NCBI GenBank assembly: GCA_000727475.1 | Contig: KL647310.1 | Coordinates: forward strand, 1,253,324 to 1,317,323 | DNA: 64,000 nt | Origin: Sarcocystis neurona | Lineage: Eukaryota > Apicomplexa > Conoidasida > Eucoccidiorida > Sarcocystidae | Reading direction: 5' to 3' | Shown: positions 13,792 to 25,900 of the stretch, piece by piece | How positions within the stretch are numbered: the stretch's first letter is position 1 | How the letters are laid out: every line of letters begins with the position of its first letter | The notes under the pieces: generated by a model | What the model was told of the DNA's origin: nothing | The model's input: only the letters and a program-made list of their open reading frames with translations | The model's database searches: none | Made by a program: the position numbers and the translations under genes

Positions 13792-16700
13792 ATGAAGGAT
13801 CTTCCCGCTCCTCGCTCTTCGTATCCCGTCGCTTCATCATCTCCCGCATGTGCAGCTGTTGGACTTCCTTCCGCTGCTTCCTCCTCGGCTGTCGCTGTTT
13901 CACCTCCTGCTGCTCCTTGGTCTGTCCCTGCGACTTCCACCACACACCCTGCTCCTGCAGCTGCTGCTGCGCTTGCTATTGCTGCAGAGGAGTATCAAGT
14001 GCACCCGCATTACCAGCAGTTCCACCAGCAGCAGACGCCTGAGCAGATCACGCAGCAACTGCAAGGGCAGAAGCTGCTGCAGCAGCAGCACGAGACAGAG
14101 GTTCACCAACAGCAGCAACAGAGGCGACAACAACTGCAGCAGCTTTCGCAGCACTCACAGCAGGAGGCTCAGCAGCATCAGCACTGGTATCGCTTGCCCT
14201 GGCAGAGGCAGATCCTTCAAAAAGCCGAGTCCTTCTCGCCTGTCTCTGCATTGCAACTCAACAAGGAAACAACCGCAGCAGCGCCTCGTAGGGGGCTTCC
14301 TTCAATACGCGCAATCGCGGTAGTGTCTGAACTGCCGCCCCGTCCGCAGCAGCCGCTGCCCCAGCAGCAGCAGAAAAAGCAGCAACAGCAGAAAGAGCAG
14401 CAACAGACGGGAGAGACAAAGGGGGACAGACGACGCAGCTGCAGCACCAGCAGCAGCGTCCCTCCTGCGGCTTCTCTGCTGCGTTTCTTCTCCCCGCCAC
14501 ACATCCTTCGGCAACAGCAGTCTCACCAAGAGCAGCACCAGCAGCCCCAGCAGACGCACCGGCAGCGCCTCAGACAGCCACAAGGCCCGCAGCAGCGAGG
14601 ACAGCAGACCGACGAACAGGCGGGCGAGCAACAGCAGCTGGTGCAGAGAGAGAGACAAGGGACGGGGCGGGTGTGTTTCCGCCGGAAGAGCTATTCACGT
14701 GGGGGACACCTAACCGAAGAGTTGCTCCTGCTGCATCCTCCTTTGTCGCCTCCTCTACAAGCAGCAGCAGCGCCGGCATCGCACGCGGAAGCACAGGTCC
14801 AAAAAGATTTTCCTGCTAACTCCGCCTCTCCGCCCTCCATCATTGCTGGCGAAAACGCGTCACTCGACAGTTCCATCTGCTCCAGCGTTGCTGCTTCTTC
14901 GGGGCCGTCCTCTCCGCACGAACCAGAGGAAGTACCGCGAGCACCCCGTGTCGCGGGTGGTCGCCACGGCAGCAGCATCCTCTCTGACTCTGACGGAGTC
15001 CCCCCCCGGACGCAGCAGCACCGACGCAGCTCCTTTCTGCTGCTTTCCTCCGACCTGCACGTCGAAGAGAGAGGACCCCTAAGAGAAACGGCAACGTCTG
15101 CAAGCTCCCAGAGTCTGACGATAGCTGCGCCGAGCCCGGCAGCGGCAGCAGCAAGTTTGACACTCCCTGGGACAAGCCGAGCAAGGCGAGGGACTTCGGC
15201 GGCAGCAGCAGGCCTCAGTGCGTCAACAGGGGGAGGAGATCCGCCGGCAGCGGCACCCCACAGCAACACCACCGCGGCCGCCTCGTTGTTCCGGTTGCAG
15301 GTGGCGGCGCTGCAGCAGCGGCCCGCTTCACCGCAGCAGGCAGGAAGACGCTGCGCTGCAGGGCTGTCGCAGTCGGACGGTGGCCACTATCTGCACGCGA
15401 CTTCCCGCAACGTCCATGTGCTGTTTGTCCAGCAGCAAACTGCTCACCAGCAACAGCAGCAGCAGCAGGTAAATCTGCAGCTGCCGTTTCAACAGCAGGA
15501 GCAACAGCGACTGTTTGCCTGTACAGCGGACAAGCGACCGAGTGAACCGCAACAGCGATCAAGGGCGCAAAGGGGCGGAGAGGCGGCCTTCTTACAGCAG
15601 CAGCGCGCCGCAAGCTGTGGGCCTTTTTCTTCACCAAATGTATCAACTAACCAAAGCATAGGATTGACGAGGGCCCACTGGCCAGCACCACCAGCCGCAG
15701 CTGCTGTCATATCCGGGACGGGCACTGCTACAGCAGCACTGCACCAAGGCGAGCCCTTCGTAACCAGCTGCAGGGACTCTCTGCACCAACGTCCTTTCCA
15801 GCAGCAGCAGCAGTGTGTGCCCTTCGACGTAAGCCGGGGACGACATCTCCCGTGGGCAGCACAACAGCAAGTACTGCAGCATCAAGCAGCACAGCAACTG
15901 TCCGAGCTGCTGCCGCTGCAGCAGTTAGGGAACGAGCAATCCCTCTGCAAGATTTCCCACCAAGAGACGCATCGACAACTGTCTCACCAGGAGAGTTCAA
16001 AGCAGAACGGGCTGCGACGGCGGGCCGAGAAGGAGACAGAAACGCTGGAACAGCAGCAGCAAAAGCAGCCACAGAATTCTCAGGCGTCTGAGCAGGGCAC
16101 CGAAGGGTGGCGTACTTCCGTAGAGCTGCCACAGTCTCTCCCGCAGAGCAATCCCGAAGAGTGCCTGCAGGGAGACCTCTCGGAAACATCTGAGCAGCCC
16201 CCTTCGAATCTGCAGTGGCAACAACAGTCTTCGCATCAGGAACAGCAGCTGCGTGACCAACGGCGGCGCTACCAGCAGTCGCACGAGGAAAAGCAACTGC
16301 AGGAACACCAGCTGTCACAGCAGAAGAGAGGCCAGCTTTTCACGGTTCGCTCGTCCTCCTGTAGCTCCTCTACGCCGCAGCAGCGTGCAGCGTCGGAGCA
16401 GAAGGCACACGACCAGAAGCAGCCGGTGGATCATTCACAGTTGAAGCAACAGCAACAGGGGTTTCTGCGGTGCGACGACCTGCAGGAGCCTCAGAAGGAC
16501 TTGCAGAGGAAGAACTTACTGCACCAGGAGAACCAGCAGCGGCCGCCGCAGCAGCAGCAGCCCAGGGAATCGCAGTGCGTTAGAGCTGCAGGAGCGCAGG
16601 ATGAACAACTCAGGGAGGGAGCCGAGCGGCAGCAGCCTGTACAGCAGCGGTCCTGTGGGTCCCACAGGACCGTAGCAGGAGAGAGCGAGCCGTGTGCGGC

Positions 16701-19700
16701 CGAGAAGGATCAGCCGGACAAGGGAACAGCGCCGCAGCAGCAGCAAGAGCATCAGCAGGGAAAGCGTCGGGTGCAGCGGCAGGAAAAGCGACATCAGCAG
16801 CAACGGGAGCAGGATCCGCAGAAGCCGCCGGAGGCGAGGCCGCGGCCGGCGCGGATGTCGTACGAGGAAAAGGAGGAACAAACACAAGTGAAAGAGAGTC
16901 TCAAGCAGCAGCGGCGCAGAGAAGAGCTGCACAAGTTGCTGGTTGCTGCTCAGGATTTTGCCGACGAAGTAGTCTCTTCAACTGCCGCCGCACCGGCCGC
17001 TTGTAGCCCCGAGTCATTCTCGCTGCTGGCAGAGGCGGGGGAGGCGACACACGGCGATGTTTCACTCGACGCTGCTACTGCCAAGCGCTCTGTTACAGCA
17101 TCGGCTCCCTCGGTAGCAACCGCTGCGGCGCTGCAGCAGGAGCGGGAGGAGGAAGACAGCTATTTCGCCGAGCGCCTGCAGCAGTACCTTAACAAGCAAA
17201 AAGAAGAAGTGCGTTCCCCACGGCAGCAGCAGGAGCAGCAACGCTGGCAGACTCAGGAAGATCGACTGCGACACCGGCCCCTGCAGCAACAGCTCAAGTG
17301 CGAGCAAGGAGATTCGCGGGAGCGCGAGTCACGCCGTCACCCTCTGCTTTCGCGGGAAGAGACCCCCACGGTGCAGCACGAGCGGCAGCAGGAGCTGGTG
17401 GAGCAACTGTACAGGCTGCGGGGCCAGGTTGAGGAGGAGGAGCAGTCGTGTCATCAAGAAGAAAGTATCGACGAAGCTCATCCGGCACGCAGCAGATATC
17501 CTGCTGCCTGGTCGTCAGATGATGCTTCGCCTGAACAGCAAGTCCAGCAGCATCCACGACGCCCTAGGCGGGTGGTGCATATCTCTGGCAGGCTGCGAGA
17601 GCGTCAGCTGCCGCACAAGCCAGGGCAGCAGCTCCAGCAGGCGCAGCTGCAGCACCGCGTCAGGCCACCGCGAGTGCACACCTCTCCTCGAAGGCTTCAA
17701 CTTAGGCTAAGGCGACCCCTGGTACTGCTCCGTACCGACAGCGAGCAGCAGCAGCAGTCCGGACGCCACGAACAGAAGCAACTTCATCAAGAGGAGAAGA
17801 AGGGGAAGCAACCACGAGTGTTGCTGGAGCAGCAGCAGCAGCCGAACACTGAACACGCGCACCACAACCAGCGACAAAGACGTCGCTCAGGGGAAGGAGC
17901 AGCTGCTGCATGCGGTCGAAGAGCAACAGCATCGGCTTCAGCAGAAGGGGACACAGCATCAAAAAGATTGTTGGTGCGAACAGCTGCAGGACAGACACCG
18001 CCTAGAGCAGGCGCCACACCAGCTGCAGCAGCACGAGCAAGTAGTGCAGGGGTAGTGACGGGGAAAGCAAGGGCGGCCACAGGAGCTGGGGCTGCGAGGC
18101 GAGTATCAACAGCAGGAACAACGCTTAAAGCAGCACCAGCAGCACTAGGAAAAATTGCAGCGGCGACGGGAAGAGCAGCAGCCGCAGCTACCGGTAGGGC
18201 GTCGGTGGGACTGGGGAGGCTTGTAGCCGCAGCCTCGAGAAGAGGGACAACAGCCGCAGGAGAAGATCAGAAGAACGCGCGACCACTTGTTTCTTCGCTG
18301 GGACCCCAGGCGGCAGCAGCAGCGACGAGAAAACAGCCGCGACAGGAAATCGGGGACACCGCATCAAGAACAGCGGCAGCTGCACCTGCGCTTAGCGTTC
18401 CAGGCAAGGAGCAAGATAATTCTGCTGCTTGTCTTAAAGCTGCTGTTGCTACTGCTATCCTTTCAACAGCTGGTGGTGGCACTGCTGCTAACTATCCACC
18501 TGTAAATACGGCCGACGACCCTGCTGTCCTTGCCTTCGCTGCATTGCCCCACGCAAAGGCGACCTCCTATCGGGGGACGTCCGCTCTACCGACAAGGGCA
18601 GGTGTGTTAGATGAAGACGCGGCAGCAACCGCCGGCTTCGGAGACGCACCAGCAGCGGCAGCAGCAGCAATAGCAGGAAACGCAAGCACTGCCACCGGAG
18701 CACGAAGGGCGAGAGCAATAACGAACCCAACAGTAAACACAAGAACAGAGACAGCAGCAGCTGCGCCAGTTCCACGCGCCGGGCAGGCGAGCGGAAGAGC
18801 AGTCACTGCGTCACACACACCCGCGGCAGCGAGAGAGGCAGTGCAGGTGATCGCCGTAAAAACAGCGCCTGCAGCACCAGACGAAACAGCAGCAATAGCA
18901 GCAGCAACACCAGCGCATGTACCAGGAGAGGGAATTCCAGCAGCAATCTCAGCAGTGTCGGGAACAGCGGGGCCAGCAACAAGTTCTGCAGCACATGAAG
19001 GCGGACTCATAATAGCGGCCAGCCAGAACAGCCCTGTTGGTGTGGCAGAGGTCGTGACGCGCCGCCGCACAGCTGCTGCGGTGCCGTGGTGTGGGGTGCT
19101 GCACTCTTCTCTGGGCGATGGGCAACGGGGGCTTCAAAGGCTGGAAGAGCCAACACAACGCAGGGACACCTATCTGCGACAGGGCAGCAGGCACCTGGGG
19201 CAGGAGCAGCAGCAGCCACAGGTGCAGCGGCTGCTGTTCCTGGACCAGGAACTGCTTCCGTTCGTAGAACAGCAGCAGCTACGAGAAGAAGGAAAAGTCC
19301 TCTGGGATGGGCAGCAGGAGGAGGGAACGATTCGGAGAGAGCGAGGACTCCGCACGTGCGCGGCTGCAGCGATTGGTCACGCTGGTGCTGCTGCGCATGT
19401 TCTGCCGTTCGGCGAAGGGAGGGGCGAGGTGGCCACGGCAACCAGGGAGAGTTACACCGGTGGAAGAGCAGCAGCAATATCTGTGGGACCAGCGACAGCA
19501 GCAGCAACAGGAGTTGCCGCAGCAGTGGCAGTAGCAACAGGAGCAGCAGGAGCGGAAAAGGGAGGAGTAACAAGGGAAGAAGGTGCTCGAGGAGCAGCAG
19601 CAGTGGGAGATAGAGCAACCACCCTACAACCAGGACACGGGCAGCAATCAGAAGCTGCTCCCGCAACGGCTGGTGCAGCGTTAGGTGTGGCAGCAGAACA

Positions 19701-22052
19701 GAGAGAGAGAGAAAGTGCTGCCGGGGCAGCAGCAGAAGAGGGAGGAGCAGCGCTAGAACATTGCAGACAAGATATAAGCGAAGAAGAAAGAGAAGGAAGA
19801 GCTCAAGGTGAAGCGAGTACTGCAGCAGAAGAAGCCGCAATGGATACGTACGTGCTGCGAATGAGCGGCTTGGATGCAACACCGCCTGCATATGGAAGAA
19901 ATGGCAACCGACGAGGGGCAAGCAGCAGTAGAACAGAAGAAGCATCAGAGGATCACGAGCTTCAGCAGCAGCAACGGCGCCGACACAGCGCCTCCCCCTT
20001 CGTGCCGACGGCGACAGCTGCTGCAGCTGCAAATTTGCCACACGCCTGCGCCGCCCCCCGCGAGGAACAGCTTCGAGCCACGCGAACAACAGCAGCTGCA
20101 GATCCACGAGGTTCAGCTGCAGTCCCTGCAGCAGACAGCCCAGATGAAGCAGAAGCACCAGACGGAGGCGTTACAGCAAGTGCTATGGCAGGCGGGACGT
20201 TGAGGGAGCCACCCCGAGGAAATCGGCTCTTCTCTGATAGCGAAGGGGGCGGAACAGCAGCAGCAGCGTTGGAAGCAGATGCGGCAACGCTGTCCGCAGC
20301 AGATTTAGCACTAACAGCTGCCGCAGACGCAGCAGCAGTTGAGAGAACAGCCGCAATCGCAGCAGCAGCAGCACCTGTGGCGGACGCCGTAGAAGCTACA
20401 CAAACAGTCGCTGCGGCAGCAGCACCTGCAGCAGCCGTTGCTGCGCTGCGTGCGCCAGGGACCGCAGAGGCAGCTAGGACAGCGGCTTCAGTACCGGGTG
20501 GATCCGGAGGAGGAGCAGCAGAGGCTGCATCAAACAAACGACAGGGATACCAGACATGCGGCGCACCAGCGGAAGACTCTTCATTTGCACGTTGGGATCG
20601 AGAGCTGCGAGCTGCGCGAGGCGATCTGCAGCAGCTGCTTCGGCGCCAGCAGGAGCTGCTGCAAGAGCAGGGACTGCACCAGCTAGACTCCGGCGACGAG
20701 GCAGAGGAAAGTCAAAGCATCCCGTTAGTAAATCGAGACGTGGCTGCGCGTGCAGACGCAGCAGCGGCCGTCAAGCGTAACCGGGACCAGCAAACAGAAA
20801 ACACAGAAGGACCGGTCTTTCCTGTCCCTGTGCAGGAGGTGGAGCAGCCACAGGCCGAGTGGGAAGAGGAACGGGCTTTCCGGCTGTCCCCTATTTTGAA
20901 AGTAAAAGAGCCGGCGCCCACGCAATGCGAGAGCACGGTGAAAGAGAGAGAAACGGAACGTCGACATCAGCAGCAAGAGCCGCGAGGACTCCCAACCTGG
21001 CAGCACGAGCGGCAACGGCAGCCAGATCTTGAAGTTTTGCAGCAGCAGGTGCAGCAGCAGCGAATGCTGGTCACCCAAGAACAGAATAAGCATCGGTTCT
21101 TCGACCAAAGTAGCGAAGACGAACTCAGGCAGCAGCAACCTTACGTGGGCCGACGACAAGGTAGAGAATCCCCTTCGATGTTTTACAGCGACTCCTTTGA
21201 AAACTCCAGCAGCGCAGTGGCTGAGCCCCGGTGCAAGGCAGGCAGGACCCCAGCAGCTCACGCAACCGCAGCAGCAGCACCCTCGGGAGCAGCATCACCA
21301 GCCCCAGAGGCTCGCGTGGAAGCAGAACCAGTGACAACGACAGAGACAGAGGCAGCAGCAACCGGAACACTGGCAGCTGGAAGAAGCTTTGCCGTGAGAG
21401 GAGCAGCAGCAATAGAAGCGGGAGTAGCACCAGCAGCGGACACGGCCCCAGCGGAAGCAGCAGTCGTGCAGCAAGCGGCAAAAGACGAAAGGGATGACTT
21501 GTGGGAAAATATGGAAAGGGGAATCATTCAATGGGAAGACGAGGGAGAAGCTGCCGAGCTGTCGCCCTTCTTTGTCGGTGAGACATGTTCGCTTGTTCTT
21601 CGAATCTTTGTGTTTCTCTACATCTACCCTTGCTTTGTCAGCAAGTACACTTGTGAGCCTTTACATGTATCGCAGTCTCTCTACCTCTGCCCTGTACACC
21701 TATATTTGCTTTTCTACACGTGTGTAGGAACGTGTGTCGTTCTTCATATACGTCGCTATACAGTTCTATAACCGTACGTGTAAGTGTATCTGTCGCTCTT
21801 CACATAGGCGGCAGCAGATCTAGCTGCCGCAACGAGCCAGTCCACAGTAGCGGCTGTGTCTGCCTGGCGGTGACGCTCGAAGATGTGAAGGGGACGATGC
21901 AACTGCTGCAGCACCCGCAGGTGCACTTGCTGCAGGAGGAGCGTGCGCGGGGAACCAGCAGCGGGACCGATATTTTTACAGCAGTAATAGGAAGGCGGAA
22001 CGGGCACGGGGCGCCGCAGCGACAGCAGCAGCCGCACGCGCAGATAGTTTGA
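13792..22052 (+). CDS. Giant Gln/Ala-rich low-complexity protein, two exons
   Basis: No function is recognised. The frame is open from 13792 (first ATG, Met-Lys-Asp) to 21577, where GTGAGA forms a donor in phase 1. An acceptor (CTTCACATAG) at 21807 leads to a last exon, 21808-22052, ending in TGA, with matching phase. The model gives about 2676 residues. Residues about 70-1365 are Gln-rich with charged, helix-prone stretches such as MSYEEKEEQTQVKESLKQQR. Residues about 1367-2260 are mostly Ala-rich because the CAG triplets are read as GCA. After that it is Gln/Glu-rich and ends acidic (KDERDDLWENMERGIIQWED). The last exon includes AVTLEDVKGTMQLLQ. The start is doubtful: 13795-13987 is CT-rich and ends in TTGCTGCAG, like an intron tail, and a strong GTGAGT donor sits at 13779. 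An upstream exon joined at 13988 is therefore possible. Confidence 0.6.
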
Positions 22053-22901
22053 CGGGTCCTGCTGACGTGGAACGTGGAGGCCGGCTTTCACAGTCTCCAC
22101 GCTTGATCTCTCGCTTTTCCGAGGACTGATTTGTGCATGACAGACGTATACATGTTCAGGCAGAGAGATGCAACAGTGTCACTGTATAAACACCAGAGTC
22201 GGTTTGTCAAGCCAGGTCTGTACGTGACGCGGCCTGTCACTTATTTGCCCGCTCCTCGCTTCCTGCAGCAGCTGGACTTTGCCTCTTAAGATATCTCCAT
22301 CGACGTGAGGGTCTCTGAACGCGGCCTTCTGTCGACGCGCGTGTGCTGTGCTTTCGAACTACTTGTAAGCACAACCGCTGCGGGATGTTACCTTATATAT
22401 ATATTTATGTGCATGCATATATATATAAATGTGTATATATGTGCGTGTACGGCTCCAGGTGTCTTCACGCTTGTGCGTGGGACGTGTACGCATGTGTCTT
22501 CGTGAGTGGGTGTACACCAACGAGTGTCGGGCACGCGGCCGCTGGAGAGGTGCTGTTCTTCTTTTGCTTGTTCCTTAGAAGTTCTGCGTCGGCGTATGCT
22601 GATGTGTACGAGGACGTGCGTGCAGTCTTGACATGTGCATCTATTTTTGTGTGTATATCCGACGTTTGCATGCGATTGTTGAGGTGGCGAGGGATACGTC
22701 CGCAGCTCGTGGGCGTCACACACCCCGTCTGCATCTTGAGGGAGTGTGGGCGCGCCGTTCCTGGTTTTTAGCAGAGGCAGGTAGCGGTACGGCGCGAGCC
22801 AAAGAGGACAGCTGCAGGAGACAACGTTCACCTGTGCCTAAGTAGGCAAGTGCCGGATTTTCTGCTTCTGCGACTTCACTGTCTGCTGCTCCGCCTGCAG
22901 G
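22053..22901. other. Spacer between the two giant plus-strand genes
   Basis: No supportable gene. It contains an alternating purine-pyrimidine tract at about 22390-22470 (TATATATATTTATGTGCATG-type sequence) followed by TG-rich sequence. It ends in a pyrimidine-rich stretch and acceptor-like CCGCCTGCAG at 22900, which may mean the second giant gene has an upstream non-coding or coding exon. Confidence 0.45.
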
Positions 22902-22944
22902 AGACTGCTCTTTGCCGGCGTCGCCCTCGGAGGCCCCGCTCACC

Positions 22945-25900
22945 ATGTCGGCTGCTGCTGGTGTCTCGGCGTCGTTTCTCCTTTCAGCAGCTGCGGCGAC
23001 GCGCTCCCTCACGCTGTCGCACGACTCGCGTGTTGCCGCCGGCGATGCTTCGCAGAAACCTGCGACACCACTCTCTTCCGACGACTCACCAGCAGCCGGA
23101 ACTACCGCACCCGAACGAACAGCAGGGGAAGGGGCGGCGGAGGCGGACGCCGGAGGTGTGTCAGGAACAGCAGCTGAAGCAGCCGCAGAAGAAGCGCATA
23201 CAGCGGTTGCGCCAGCGGCGGCGCGGGCACATCCAAAACCAAACACGCCAACGGGTCCAGCAGCAGAAGAAGCGCTCGCGCTTGCGGCGCTTACTAACAC
23301 AGCAGCAACAGCAGCAACCTCAGCGGCAGGATACGGTGAAGAAGCTGCCGCCGTAGCCACCGCAGCAGAGCCTGGAACGCCGGTGACAGCGGCGCTGAAG
23401 AGTGAAGTGAAGCCTGCGGCAGCGCACAGAGCCGCGGCTACGGAAGCAGTAGCGAACGGCGAGACCGCGGACGAGACCGTAGCACTCGCTGTGTGTCGCT
23501 CACATAGACTAGCTGCAGGCTCCGAAGCAGCAGGAGGCGGCGAGCGACCAGGCGTTCGAGAAGCAGGAGACGGGGAAAAACAAGCAGAATGCCGGGTCAA
23601 CATATCCGTAGCGGTGCCAGAGGCGCGAAGAGCATCGGAAGCTGCCCCGGGTACGGCACGGGACGCGGCAGCCGAAACTGCAGCAGAAGAAACAGCACAA
23701 GCCCGGGGTGCGGCCGCTGGGGCAGCAGCAGAGGCGACGACAGCAGGAAGGCCCGCAGAGTTGGATTTGTTCGCCTATTCTTCCTTCCACGGTGCCAGCG
23801 ACGATTTCCGCTGTTCTTTCACTTCGTGTGGCAGCACACTGTCTCTTCCATCGTGGAGGATTGCTGACGAGACAGACACCGAACCAGCAGCGAGAGCACG
23901 AGCGGCAGAAATAGCTTCGGGACCAGCAGGCGAAGCACCAGCGGCGGCAGATATCAGAGTAAAATCGAGCCTGCAGGAAGAGACGCGGAGGAAAGTGTGC
24001 TGTGCCACGAACGTGACTGCCTGGAGAGATACAAATTCTGCTTCCCTCGCAGCAGCAGCAGCAGCACAGGAGCAGGAGGAGGAGGGGAAGCAGGAAGACT
24101 TCAATCAGCTATCGCCTTCTTCTCGCTCAGGACCACTGCTTGTACCGCCTGAGGAACAGGTGGCGCGGCATACACAGCAGCAGCAGCGAGGGCAGCAGAA
24201 ACTGCCCCCGCCGCTCTTGCGGCACCAGCACCAGCCGATAATTTCTCGCCAGGAGCAGCATGGAAGAGAGCAGGAACAGCAGGCAATGGAGCAGGAGGAG
24301 GAGGAAGGGCGGCCTGTACGTCTTGCCGCACCCGGAGAAGCGCAGAGGATAGATGGACCTGCACTGGAGCGCCGCTCTTCTTCACTGGGGGGGGTAGTAG
24401 AAGCAGTCAAAACGGCGTCAGCAGCCACACTTGTAGCGCGTGACGCCTCGGTCGACGCAGCCGCACAGGAAGGAGCAGCGAAGCTCGTAAAGAAACGGAC
24501 GCGAGGAAGTCCGCCTGTAGATATAATTATTACGCGGCAAGTAGAGACGAAGGTGCCGTACCCAGGCGCTAGAAAAGGAGAATCACCAGTGCAACGCGAA
24601 GAGCAGCAGCAGCGCAGAGGGGAAAAGCAGCAGCAACACCACCAACAACCGGGGAAGAAGGGGCCACCGAGGGCGGCAGCGAAACAGCACCTGCACAGGT
24701 CTTTAGACGGGCAGTGGGACCAGCAGCAGGAGCACAACGCAGAGCCGGCTTCTCCGCAGGAGCACGAGCAGCTGAAGGAAAACCCACAAGAGAAGGCACG
24801 CCAGCAGCTGGAGCACCGAACAGAGCAAAACGAAGCAGGCGTTGCACGGTCCTTTGCAAGGCGAGGATCTGAGGCACTGCAGCCCTCCGCAGGAATCCCC
24901 CGCAATCAAGAACAGCACGAGGAAGGCGAAGAGCACCGGCAGCAGGGAGCAGGACAACTGAGGACGCAACAGGAGAGAGACGTGCTTTGCAAAGCGCACG
25001 GGAGTCGCGGATCAATGCAACAGCAACAGCTCTCAGAACACGAGCAGGACGACCAGAAGCTGCAGCGGACGCAGGCAGCAGTGAAGGAACGCTGTCACCT
25101 GCAGCAGAGAGAGAAGGAAGCAGCACAACAGCAGCAGGGAATCGCAGTTGAAGACGAGCAGCCGGAGTCAATGACACCTGCTGCTTCACTGGACGACGCG
25201 AAGCGGACGCAGGAGCTGCCCGAGGAGCGTCAGAGCGAGCAAAAGGGACAGCAGCAGCGTGTGCAGACCCGCAGCGTTCCTGCAAGAGTGACGGGGCGGA
25301 AGAAGCAGACACAGCGGGCGGAGGAGGCGCAGCAGCAACAGCAGGGGATTCGGAAGGATGTAGACAGAATGACTCAGCCGCTGCCGCAGCAGCAGGTGGA
25401 CTCGCAGGAGGACTTAGTTGTGGTGCACCAGCAGGAACGAACGGCCCCCAGTAAGACGACAGGTTCGGACAGGCAGCGCCAGAAGTCGAAAACTCAAGAA
25501 GGGGAGCTGCTGCAACAGCCAGAGGAAGACAGGAGCACATGCTGCTCAGGGTTGAGTGACGACGAACAGGACGCAGCATTCGAAGAGGAGCTACAGCAGC
25601 TGCAGGAGCGGTCGGAACTGCTGTTGCGCGTACGCGTTTGGCGAGAGAAGTACAAACGGCTGAAGCGGATGGACAGCGAGAAAGACAGGATTATCCACGA
25701 GCAGCTGCGGCAGCTGCAGCACCGAGACGAAGCGCTGCAGCGCGTGACGCTTGCCGCCGCGGAAGAGGTACAGCAGCTGAAGCAGCGTGTTGCAGCAGCA
25801 GCTGCCGCGGGAGAGGCCCAGTCGCGACAGCTCCGTCGCTATAATGAGGAGTGTCAGCAGCTGCAGCAGCAGCTCCTAGAGGCGCAGCACCAGCAAGCGA

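Noticed and set aside
19007..20158. Minus-strand Leu-rich open frame of 383 codons opposite the giant gene
   Set aside because: It is the CTG reading (Leu/Ala/Cys) of plus-strand CAG tracts and has no ATG-led conserved start; typical antisense shadow.
22716..23603. Minus-strand Ala-rich open frame of 295 codons
   Set aside because: Shadow of the Ala-rich start of the second giant gene; repeats leave all frames open.
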